Positions 1-8,034 of a stretch of DNA of 10,495 nucleotides are shown one piece after another; the first letter of the stretch is position 1; each line of letters opens with the position of its first letter. The notes under the pieces are model-generated. The model had not been told where the DNA came from. It saw only the letters and a list, made by a program, of their open reading frames with translations, and did no database searches. Both the position numbers and the translations under genes were made by a program. This DNA is from Strigomonas culicis. Its lineage: Eukaryota; Euglenozoa; Kinetoplastea; Trypanosomatida; Trypanosomatidae. The DNA lies in assembly GCA_000482145.1 (NCBI GenBank), contig AUXH01000648.1, forward strand, positions 1 through 10,495, written 5' to 3'.

Positions 1-277
1 TTTCGTTTTCGTTTTTTTCTTCTTTATTTTTTTTCTTTTTCATCAACAGCATTCAATCTCTTCTTCTTTTTTTTTTCATTGTTTTTCTATTTTTGTTTTA
101 CCCTTTTGCGGGAAGAAAAAGGCTCTACTGGCAAGTGTGAAGGTGATACGTATTTATATCGAATCCAATATATTTTTTTTCGTTCAGTTTGTTTTTTTTT
201 TGTATATTTTTTTTGTTATTGTTGCTCTTTGATAGGCTCTTTCTTTCTTTTTCAGTTTTATTCTCTCGCAACCATAT

Positions 278-391
278 ATTATTATTATTATTATTATGAT
301 TATTAATTATTTGAGCAGTTCTCAATAAATGCACTTCGATGCATTTACTTTTATTATTAATTACAATAGTAATAATAATAATAATAATAAT
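278..391. repeat. Complementary ATT/AAT microsatellite arms enclosing two small hairpins
   Basis: The (ATT)n tract at 278-297 is perfectly complementary to the (AAT)n tract at 372-391, giving a possible 20-bp A/T-only stem. The 74-nt spacer contains two abutting hairpins: 311-325 (TTGAG/CTCAA, 5-nt loop) and 326-347 (TAAATGCA/TGCATTTA, 6-nt loop). Complementarity between such microsatellites is easy to obtain by chance, so a biological role is not shown. Confidence 0.5.
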
Positions 392-1163
392 GGTAATAAA
401 AGCGTTAGATGCAGATACCAACGAGATCAGAAATATGAACCTTAAAAAGGAAAGGAAAGGAGCTGTATTATACAAAAGCAAAAGAGCAAAAAAAAAATAT
501 GTAGAGAAAGAAAAAAAGACGTTGTATGAACAATATCAAAGGAAAAAAAAACAAGCCGCCTCTTACTCTTCCGTAGAACCCATTTTCTCTTTTGTGCACA
601 CAAACAAAGCAAGCGCTGCGTGTTTTCAGGCAGCAGACACACAGCAAGTTGATATACATATCAATAAGTGAAAAAAAAAGAAGAAGAAAGTATATATAAT
701 TAAAAAGACAAGTGAATACTGTGTAACGCTATATATAATTCAACGAAGTGTTCTTTTTTGGTTTGTTTGTGTTTTGTTGTTTGTTTTTTCCTGTTGTTCT
801 CTTGTTGTTACTTTCTTTTTTTTTTTTTGATCGTTCAAAAAAAAAAAACTTCTTATAGCATTCATACGACTCTATAGGGTTAGTTACATCAAGAAACTGT
901 GTCTAAATTACCCGTGAGGTCTCATCAAATGTATAATAATAATGATCCACTCTATTCTTGTCTGTCCTTCTATTTCTTTCTTCTCTTACTTTTTTTTTTA
1001 ATGATTCAAACGAAACAACAAAAGGACAAACTCCGAATCGCGCTTCTACACAAAAAAAAATCCGAGAGGTTTTCTCCAGACTCGACCATATGACCATCTC
1101 CTGTTAGCATCCTCTCTCTCTCACCGTCAGTCCCTATGCAGCGGCCACGAGTAGCAGTAACAC

Positions 1164-1199
1164 GAATAATAATAATTATTATTATTATTATTATTATTC
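1164..1199. repeat. ATT/AAT microsatellite palindrome
   Basis: A run of AAT units turns directly into a run of ATT units, closed by a G at 1164 and a C at 1199. Positions 1164-1175 are the exact reverse complement of 1188-1199, giving a 12-bp stem with a 12-nt loop. It sits in the spacer upstream of the membrane-protein gene. Confidence 0.7.
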
Positions 1200-1285
1200 T
1201 GTGTGTGTAGGATTAAGAAGTATAGAATGCATATATTTGGGCCTTCCATATATGACGGCTGAACACTCAATTTTATCACTGCTGT

Positions 1286-1288
<3 letters not shown>

Positions 1289-1318
<30 letters not shown>
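1289..1318. repeat. (CA)15 dinucleotide microsatellite
   Basis: Fifteen uninterrupted CA units lie in the spacer about 220 bp before the chosen start of the membrane-protein gene. Such tracts are common between trypanosomatid genes and are usually length-variable. Confidence 0.9.
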
Positions 1319-1320
<2 letters not shown>

Positions 1321-1470
1321 ACATACATACAAAATGAAAAAGAAACGGTTTCATTATGAAACACAAAACTATTATTATTATGCGTTCATACACCCTCTTT
1401 CATAGCCATTACCTGTTCCCCCTCTCATTATCTATCTATCTATCTCAATGTGTTCCTTGTAATAGTAGTG

Positions 1471-1529
1471 ATTCTTTTTTTCTTAACTTGATACTTATTT
1501 TCTTCTATACTCATTGTTTTTCTTACAAG
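1471..1529 (+). promoter_or_regulatory. Candidate trans-splice acceptor for the membrane-protein gene
   Basis: A strongly T/C-rich stretch is followed by the AG at 1528-1529, the last AG before the ATG at 1542. Use of this AG would leave a 12-nt untranslated leader after the spliced leader, with no ATG in between. The acceptor is inferred from the tract-plus-AG rule of kinetoplastids; no transcript evidence is available. Confidence 0.55.
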
Positions 1530-1541
1530 TTGAAAAAAAAA

Positions 1542-3338
1542 ATGCTTCGCCTGAAATCTCTCTTGTTCAATGCCAGGAGCACGCTGTTGCAGGACTGGAA
1601 GCAATACACAATCATCATCTGTGTGGGGCTTCACCTCGTTCTTCATTTTTTTTCACACTACTTCAAAAAGCTCTTGTTCACTCGACGTGGATTCCCTTTC
1701 CCTGTCACGTTGGCCGTGGTGCATGAAGCTTATCTCTTTCTGGGCCTGGCACTGCTCCAGCAGTGCCGCTCGAGCAGTACGAACAGTGAGAGTGACGGGA
1801 AGGCGTACAGCAAGCTTCGCTCGCTCCGGCGGTTTGCCCAGACGCTGCCGTCTCTGATTCTCTTTAAGTTTGCCTCGCAGCGGACGCAGTTTTCGATGGT
1901 ATTCTACTACAGTGTGGTGTTTTGTTTCTACACAATGCTGACAAACCTCAGTGGGAAGCTCTCGCCCGTCGCGGCGCTCTGTGTACGCAGTGTAGCCCTT
2001 CTGCCGCTGCTGCTCGTCTTCCAGCGCGCCTTTATGTTTGCGCCCCCCACGGCACCGCCTTCGACGACAACGAGCACCACCAACGCGGAGAAGGAGCTGG
2101 GTGCGACGGCGGAAGCGGGCGGTATGATGGCCTCCCCCACCACCCTGGCGGTCCCCGGCGCCACCTACAGCGGCAGCCTCCGCGTGGCCAGCAACTCGAG
2201 CAGCGCTCAGGTCAGCGCCGTGAAGCGGAAGGTTTCACCGCAGAGCGCCGCCACGCCCGCCTCAACGTCCCTCGCCGTGGCTACACTGACGCCGAGCGGT
2301 GACGTTCGAGCGGCGTGGGGGAGAACAAGATGGATGGGGCTTTTCTGCCTGCAGCTCAGCGCCCTCCTGCTGGCGGTTTCCTACATCATCGTGCCGGACC
2401 GCAACACGGCGACATCCGCCTACCACCAGCTTCAGGCGATACTCCTTCAGCAGAGTGGCTCGACGGAGACGGAACTGCAGAAAGATGTGAAGGAGCTCCA
2501 CGCAGTACCGTCCTTCGCGCAGCCCGAGGAGCGCCACATCACCTTTCCACACTTCACCATTGTCGTGTTCACAGCCCTGACCGCACTTTTCTACCTCGAG
2601 ACGTGTTACTGCTACACGCGCTACGCGGTCGCGCGGTCGCTCGTGACCACGGCCGGCGGCCACGCCGCGGCGCCGCATGCGGCAACGACAAACGTCATTT
2701 CAGGTCTCTTTTCCGCGATGGATGTGCTGGAGTTTCTCATGTGCACTGCTGCGTTGTCTTTCCTCCTGCTCATTCCACTGGCAGGCCTGACGGAGGACTT
2801 CATTGATTTCCCGTATCCACTGTGTCGTGACACATTTTTTTTTCTGTTTGTATCCTCCTTTTTGGAGGCGCTATACCGCATATCGGAGGTGGGGTTGCTC
2901 CTCTACTTCCAGTACCGATTTTTGACGTATCACAGTCATACGGGCGATGGCGCTTCTATGACCGCCATTGCGGTGATGGGCGGCGCGGTAGAGTACGGAG
3001 TCTTGCAGTACATCAAGTCCTACTCCTCTCAGTTCTTATTCTTGCTGTTGGAGTACAATATCAACAACTTCAATCTCGTCCAACTGTATGAAAGAGGGGC
3101 CTTCACGCTCTACGACATGGGCGGCTTCTTCGCCCTGGTCATGGGTGTGCTGCTGTACTACGCACCGGACGCGTGGTGGGGGCCTGGCTACCATCACGGC
3201 CGTGGCGCGACGAAGCACCGCGGCTATGGGCTGGCAAACACCGCCGAGGTGGACGACGCGCACCACAACGAAGACTATGCACTGAGCACAGAGGCCCCGC
3301 AGAATAGGATAGAATCTACCATCGACAAATTATTGTAA
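1542..3338 (+). CDS. Multi-pass membrane protein, possibly a divergent TPT/nucleotide-sugar-transporter-like (DMT superfamily) carrier
   Basis: The frame encodes 598 residues ending in TAA. An in-frame ATG at 1356 exists, but the 62 codons after it are AT-rich, microsatellite-like and include the polypyrimidine tract, so the ATG at 1542 is preferred. Hydrophobic segments that look membrane-spanning lie near residues 21-42, 51-72, 117-135, 141-160, 264-284, 336-352, 395-415, 430-459, 471-490 and 521-540. About ten helices fits the DMT fold. FPFPVTLAVVHE near 51-62 and the Gly-rich last helix GGFFALVMGVLLYY recall the start and end of triose-phosphate/nucleotide-sugar transporters. That likeness is by eye only; substrate and organelle cannot be read from the sequence, although relatives often sit in Golgi or ER. 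A Ser/Thr/Ala-rich loop of about 100 residues separates helices 4 and 5, a second polar loop (about 285-335) follows helix 5, and the tail after 541 is His-rich and hydrophilic. An unrelated polytopic family remains possible. Confidence 0.85.
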   Translation: MLRLKSLLFNARSTLLQDWKQYTIIICVGLHLVLHFFSHYFKKLLFTRRGFPFPVTLAVVHEAYLFLGLALLQQCRSSSTNSESDGKAYSKLRSLRRFAQTLPSLILFKFASQRTQFSMVFYYSVVFCFYTMLTNLSGKLSPVAALCVRSVALLPLLLVFQRAFMFAPPTAPPSTTTSTTNAEKELGATAEAGGMMASPTTLAVPGATYSGSLRVASNSSSAQVSAVKRKVSPQSAATPASTSLAVATLTPSGDVRAAWGRTRWMGLFCLQLSALLLAVSYIIVPDRNTATSAYHQLQAILLQQSGSTETELQKDVKELHAVPSFAQPEERHITFPHFTIVVFTALTALFYLETCYCYTRYAVARSLVTTAGGHAAAPHAATTNVISGLFSAMDVLEFLMCTAALSFLLLIPLAGLTEDFIDFPYPLCRDTFFFLFVSSFLEALYRISEVGLLLYFQYRFLTYHSHTGDGASMTAIAVMGGAVEYGVLQYIKSYSSQFLFLLLEYNINNFNLVQLYERGAFTLYDMGGFFALVMGVLLYYAPDAWWGPGYHHGRGATKHRGYGLANTAEVDDAHHNEDYALSTEAPQNRIESTIDKLL

Positions 3339-3552
3339 GCATTCGTAAGCAAAAAAACAAAAATAAAATCTATGCAATTTAATAGTTTATAGACAAAAAA
3401 AAAGAAAATGGACGCATGTAGGGGCCTACAGTTGTGATTGCTACTCGCACCAGTGCCTGTTCGTGTATCTCACCACCACTATTTGGATGTGCACCTGTAA
3501 ATATGTATGTATCTCTCTCGTTCTCTCTCTCTCGCTCTTTCACTAGCACGCT
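3339..3552. promoter_or_regulatory. Short intergenic region with trans-splice acceptor for the glutaredoxin gene
   Basis: This 214-bp gap begins A-rich after the stop codon and ends with a TC-rich tract at 3512-3541. The first AG after the tract, at 3545-3546, is the likely spliced-leader acceptor and leaves only 6 nt before the ATG at 3553. Polyadenylation of the upstream mRNA is expected within this gap, because it is coupled to the downstream acceptor in kinetoplastids. Confidence 0.6.
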
Positions 3553-3876
3553 ATGAGCCTCAGCCTGGACCCGGCGAAGGCACCGCAGTTCCTCGACGCG
3601 ATGCTGCGGCGGAACAAGATCGTGCTCATCTCGGCCACCTACTGCCAGTTCAGCACCAAGCTCAAGATGCTATTCATCGAGACCAAACACCGCTTCGTTT
3701 CACTCGAGATCGACATCATCCCCAACGGCCGAGAGGTCTTCGCGGAAGTCGTCGGCCGCAGCGGTCAGCACACCGTGCCGCAGGTGTTTCTCAACGGCCG
3801 CTACCTCGGCGGCTACGACGACGTCATCGCCCTCTACCGCAAGGGAACCCTCTCCACGACGCTGGAGAAGAAGTAG
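3553..3876 (+). CDS. Glutaredoxin with CQFS active site (trypanosomatid Grx2-like)
   Basis: The frame encodes 107 residues, normal for a single-domain glutaredoxin; these thioredoxin-fold proteins reduce disulfides or glutathionylated thiols, coupled in trypanosomatids to trypanothione. Visible landmarks are a hydrophobic strand VLIS (24-27), active site C31-Q32-F33-S34, the TVP loop with cis-proline P76, and the GG pair at 86-87 in YLGGYDDV, which contacts the glutathione moiety. From memory, Trypanosoma brucei has two dithiol glutaredoxins, Grx1 (CPYC) and Grx2 (CQFC, mitochondrial intermembrane space). The QF pair points to the Grx2 type, but the second cysteine is serine here (codon AGC, one base from TGC). 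The lysine often found two residues before the active-site cysteine in this fold is alanine (A-T-Y-C). No presequence is visible. The ATG at 3553 is the first after the predicted acceptor; M17 would be a poorer start because it removes part of the first helix. Confidence 0.93.
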   Translation: MSLSLDPAKAPQFLDAMLRRNKIVLISATYCQFSTKLKMLFIETKHRFVSLEIDIIPNGREVFAEVVGRSGQHTVPQVFLNGRYLGGYDDVIALYRKGTLSTTLEKK

Positions 3877-3884
3877 CCAAATCT

Positions 3885-3903
3885 GGGGGGGAGGGGCGGA
3901 GGG
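3885..3903 (+). other. Putative G-quadruplex in the glutaredoxin 3' untranslated region
   Basis: The sequence GGGGGGGAGGGGCGGAGGG begins 9 nt after the stop codon and lies on the mRNA strand. It holds four runs of at least three G (the first run of seven can be split) with loops of 1, 1 and 4 nt, which satisfies the usual quadruplex rule. The rest of this spacer is AT-rich, so the tract stands out. Folding and function are inferred. Confidence 0.5.
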
Positions 3904-4324
3904 CCGTGCTTTCACAAGTGCGCTGGACGGTCTTTCTTGTTGTTGGTGTTGTGTTCTTTCTGTGTAAGATAATACTAATAGTAAAAACTGTGTTTATTAC
4001 ATGTGCTAGAATTTCTTTTGTTTGTTTGCGATTGAATACCCTCTTTTCTGAAACGAGCACTGAAGTACATATATCTCCCCTCTTCTATCTTATTTCCTCA
4101 ACATGAAATACAGGTTGTTTTTTTCTAGCGTTTTCATTTTCTTTTTTTGTGTGTGGGTTTGTTTTGTTTTCACTTTTTAATAGTGTTTTAGCTGAGTGCA
4201 AAGAATAGGCACTCTCATAGTAAAGGCAATACCATTTTTTTTTTCGTTATTCGATCAGATTATATTCTTCTCCTTTCAGTGTCCGTGTTCTTCTCCTTTT
4301 CCTATTATTTACTACTTGATTGCA

Positions 4325-4359
4325 TTCTTTTTGTTTTTTTTTTCATTTTCTTCTTGTAG
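4325..4359 (+). promoter_or_regulatory. Trans-splice acceptor for the large disordered-protein gene
   Basis: A nearly pure T/C tract runs into TTCTTCTTGTAG, with the acceptor AG at 4358-4359. The 135-nt leader that follows contains no ATG until 4495, so this acceptor and start codon support each other. Confidence 0.75.
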
Positions 4360-4494
4360 GTGTACAGCTAGCTTCGGCGCTCTCTTTTTTATAAAAAAAA
4401 AACTCCCAACACTATAACCCGTGTTGTCTGTCTGTGCCGCTTCTTACAAAAGATCATTCAGTGAAACACTCATCACAGGAGAGAGACACACACA

Positions 4495-7127
4495 ATGGCC
4501 GACTACAAAATGCTTCCCTCCACTGCAGACGGCAGCAAGGACAAGAGTGACAAATTACAACTGAAGGTGGCGAATAATACTAACAATAATACTAATATGA
4601 ATAATAATAGTAAACGTGCGCAGCAGTTCAAGAAAAATGCGACCAGCACCACGCTCCTGTCGCCTATGAAGCTGCTGCCCTCCCTCAAGAGCGAAGACGC
4701 GAGCGTCGGTGCCGGCGTGCCGCCACCGACGCCGAATCAGAATCAGAAGCGGAAGAGTGTGAGCACCACCTTCGCCTCTGGCGGCGGCTACGACTTCAGC
4801 GATTTGTGCAGCGGCGGGGCGGCGGCGGAGGGCGGGCCCAAGAGCGGCAGCCCCAGCACCCATGCACCCAGCCCGGTGCCGAACCTTTCGAAGCGCCCGG
4901 CGCTGCCGGTGCTCAGCAACGACGGTGTCTCCGCCGCTCGGCCGGAGCCCTCGCCCATTCACATCCGCAACATCACGATTGCCGCCAAGACCAGCCACCC
5001 GACGCCGGCGAGCGCCGCCGGTGGCAAGAGCGCAGTTGAGGCGAAGGCCGGCGGCGGCAGCGCCCTCCCGTTGCTCCGCGACGCCGCCGGCGCCGGCGAT
5101 GCCAACGCGCGCCGTGGCAGCGCGGCGGCGAACGGCAGCAGCCCCACCGCGGGCGCGCGTGGCGCGAAGGAGGGCGATGGCCCCGGCCCCTCAGCCACAC
5201 CCACCGCGTCGAAGAAGCTGGTGCGGAAGGATATGAGTCTGTATTCGAACTTCATGTCCGACTACGATGAGCTCTACCTGAGCAAGGACAGCGTGTCCCC
5301 ACACACAGGCACGCACGCCTCTGAGACACCTGTAAGCAATGGGAATAGCACAACGGACAAGACAACGCCGGCGGCATCGCCCGCATCGACGCGGGCGGCG
5401 ACGAAGCCGCCCAAGTCGGCGCGGCCACTCACCTCTGCGAAGGAGAGCGTGAACCCCACGAGCAGCAGCCAGCCGGCGGCACCGCAGGATGCGAAGCGAA
5501 TGACAGCACCCAAACACCTAGCGCTCTCCTCCGAGGATGAGGACCAGGGCTTGGTCGTCATTGTGAAGCCGGATGCGGCGGCCAAGCCGAACCCAAACCA
5601 GCGTAACGGCACTGCCAAGCAAACAGAGAAAATGCCCGCTACAGCCTTACCGAGCAAAAACAAAAATAGTGATAATAATAATAAGAATAAAGATAAAACT
5701 AGTACGGACTACGAGGTGGTGAATGACGGGGACTCCCAGTCGAGTGACACTGCGGTGGTGTCGCAACATCCTTTCCAATCCATGATACAGCGCCATTACC
5801 TCGAGCAGAACCAGAGCCCCGCCGCGCCGGCCACCGCCGCACTCACGAACAAGCAGCAGCACCCGACCGGTGCTGCAGCGACAGCGACAAAGAAGGCCGA
5901 GGACGAGTCATGCACCGGCCGCCGCACTGGGGATGAGAGCAACGAGAAGAGTGGCGAGCTTGCCTCCGTGCTGCGGCCCCCGCGGCGGCTCAACGGCACG
6001 AACAACATCGAAACGAGCCTGTACTCGTACAACTTGACGAGTACGGCCGGTTCGAAGAGCAAGCGGCCGTCGGCGGTCGATGTGGTATCCCCCGCGACGC
6101 CGGAAACCTCCAAAGGCAGCATGGCGCTCTCTGCCGGCGGCGCCCGTCGCAACACGAGTGACGCCGTCAACATTTCCACCTCGCTCAGCACCAGCAGCAA
6201 CACCAACAACAGCACCCGGATCCCGGCGGTGTACCAGAGTATGGTCTTTGCGCGGATCCACGAAGACATGCAGGCCGCTGCCGCCGCCGCCGTCGCCGCC
6301 GCCGCCGCCAGCCGGAGTCCGAGCGCCGGCACGCTTCTGCCGGCACCCGCAGAGGAAGACCGCTCTGAGTATTCGGTTCTCCGCCCCCCGCGTCCGCAGC
6401 AGGAGCCAGCCGCCGCGGCGGCGACGGCCCCGCGCGGTGGCGCCGCAGTGGAGGAAGAAGAGGACGAGGATTTGTTCTTGGCCTACCGCAAGGAAAAGAA
6501 CTACATCGCGTCTATTTACAATCAGTTGCAGCAATCGCCCCCTACCACCAGCACCACCACGACGGCAACGACGGCGACCACCACCGCCACCAACAGCCAT
6601 ACGAACGCAAAGACGCATCCGCCGCCGCCTCCGGCGGAGGACGAGGCCGCCTACGACCCAGACTACTTGGTTAGTATGATGCACAGCCGCCAGAACAACT
6701 CGAGTGTCGCGGAGCCGGACAGCGCGACCAACAACAAGCGCAATGCCTCGCCGATGAAGGAGGATAACAGCAGCAGCGACACGGACGAGGGCGGCTTTGA
6801 CATGAACGACGAGTTCGATCACTACAACTTTGTGGTGGGCAAGACCGCGGAGGACGGAGGCCCGCACCCCGCCACCGCCCCCGTGCCGGAGGTGCCGCCG
6901 GCCACCCCCCAGACGCGCCCCAACTTTTACCGCTACACGGTGCCGATGCATGGCGCGCCGGCGGTGGTGCCGCTCATGACTGTCGGCGGCGCGCCCGGCT
7001 ACTGGACAGGTGCGACCCTCCCCCACCCGGGGATGAGCGGTGTGCCTGTGCAGCCGCCTAACTTTTACTCGTTGCAGCACCACGCACAGATGCCGTATCA
7101 CCCACACGCGAACTTCGACGCGATGGC

Positions 7128-7160
<33 letters not shown>

Positions 7161-8034
7161 CATGGCGGCGGCCGATGCCGCTGGCCGTGCGACCGGCTAC
7201 AAGCCGACGATGCCCATCGCGGCCAACGGCGACGGCTCCACCGATGAGGAGGAGGAAGACGACGACGATGACCAGAATAACAATGACGATAACAACAACA
7301 ACAACAATAGCGAGGGCAGCGAAAGCGGCAGCGGCAGCGGCAGCGAGAGTGGCAGCGAGAGCGTGGACGGCGACGACGACCGCGGCCCGAACTCCACCAC
7401 CGCGTCGCCGCACGCGCGCAGCAAAGTCGCGCCGAATGACGAGGAGCGCACCAAGGCGTGGGTGCACAAACACACGCAGGACTTCAAGTGGGTCAACTCG
7501 CCGGCGGAGATGTACTTTGAGAACGACCCCGACTTTGTCTGTGAGGACGAGGAGGAGGATGCGCGGGCCGCGGCGGAGGCGGTGGAGGCGCGCCGGGCGG
7601 GCGGCACCGCCGCGCGCGCGGCGAGCAGCCCGCCCAACACGGAGAGTGAGCGCCGAGAGCAGAAAAATAAAACGATCGAGGACGCCATCAACGCCCGCGT
7701 GCAGCAACGCGCCGCGAGTGAGGGCGAGGGGGAGGAGGAGGAGGATGCGGATGCCGACTTCATGTTTCAGGACCGCATGAACGATCGGTACGCGAACAGC
7801 GCCTCGGAAGACACGTACGCTAGTCGAAAACCAGCTTCCCCGCCGCATGTGACGCGCCCTCAAAACGCACATGCAGCTGCGAGCAATAGCTGTAACAGGT
7901 ACAATAACAATAATAATACGAATAGTCATAACCGTACACACGAACAAGAGAATGGCCCTATTCAAAATAAAGGAACAAAAGGGAGGAATGAGATACCGCA
8001 AGGTAATCGACAACGCATCGCAGCGCAAAAGTAA
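4495..8034 (+). CDS. Large low-complexity, mostly disordered protein of unknown function
   Basis: The frame encodes 1179 residues from the first ATG after a strong splice acceptor to TAA. GC-rich third positions over most of its length support it as coding. I recognise no family, signal peptide or membrane helix. Most of the chain is Ala/Pro/Ser/Thr/Asn-rich, with a poly-Ala stretch (from codons at 6274-6312), a Thr-rich run (about 683-700), ten Gln (879-888), an acidic/Asn run (about 917-940), a Ser-Gly/Glu run (about 941-957) and Glu-rich clusters near the C-terminus. Less degenerate islands are VRKDMSLYSNFMSDYDELYL (243-262), ETSLYSYNL (506-514), NFYRYTVPMHGAP (810-822), NFYSLQHHAQMPYHPH (856-871) and the block around W989, W999 and Y1007 (983-1016). 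SVLRPPR occurs twice, at 491-497 and 627-633. AAT-rich islands encode Asn runs near residues 27-39, 386-402 and 1130-1150. The composition would suit a scaffold or RNA-granule-type regulator, but that is only an inference. Confidence 0.85.
7129..7158 (+). repeat. (CAG)10 poly-glutamine tract
   Basis: Ten uninterrupted CAG codons encode Q879-Q888 of the large disordered protein, directly after the aromatic/His-rich island. The use of one codon only suggests a replication-slippage tract that may vary in length between strains. Confidence 0.9.

Larger units (their letters stand above)
1..1541. other. AT-rich intergenic spacer upstream of the membrane-protein gene
   Basis: No credible gene is visible here on either strand. 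The open frames that exist translate to Phe/Tyr/Ile/Asn/Lys-rich low-complexity peptides that follow the T, ATT and AAT tracts and lack the GC-rich third positions of the real genes. The stretch contains long T runs, (ATT)6 at 278-295, (AAT)7 at 371-391, an ATT-type palindrome at 1164-1199 and (CA)15 at 1289-1318. Pyrimidine tracts followed by AG, which could act as minor splice acceptors, end at 49, 255 and 1130. The end of the preceding gene is not in the window, so the first part may be its 3' untranslated region. Confidence 0.75.
3877..4494. other. Intergenic spacer between glutaredoxin and the large disordered-protein gene
   Basis: No gene is visible in this 618-bp stretch. It opens with a G-rich tract just after the glutaredoxin stop and then becomes T-rich. 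It should contain the glutaredoxin 3' untranslated region and, from 4360, the 5' leader of the next gene. Confidence 0.75.

Noticed and set aside
339..671. 110-codon plus-strand frame in the first spacer
   Set aside because: It is Lys/Ile/Asn low-complexity sequence over AAT and A runs, without GC3 bias or a recognisable motif.
1136..1210. 24-codon ORF with 11 consecutive isoleucines after a candidate acceptor at 1130
   Set aside because: The isoleucines come straight from the ATA/ATT microsatellite; it is more likely spacer than a peptide gene.
1356..1541. 62-codon N-terminal extension of the membrane protein from the ATG at 1356
   Set aside because: The segment is AT-rich, follows ATT and TATC microsatellites and includes the polypyrimidine tract of the likely acceptor, so it would be removed from the mRNA.
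3507..4106. 199-codon frame overlapping the glutaredoxin
   Set aside because: It is a shifted-frame shadow of the glutaredoxin, continuing into AT-rich spacer.
5265..5280. YDELYL considered as an eIF4E-binding motif in the large protein
   Set aside because: The Tyr-x4-Leu spacing fits, but the next residue is Ser rather than hydrophobic, and nothing else supports it.
5908..8028. 706-codon open frame on the minus strand, antisense to the large gene
   Set aside because: It is Arg/Val/Leu/His-rich, as expected for the complement of GC-rich sense codons; it lacks an upstream pyrimidine-AG signal on its own strand, and the sense frame has better support.
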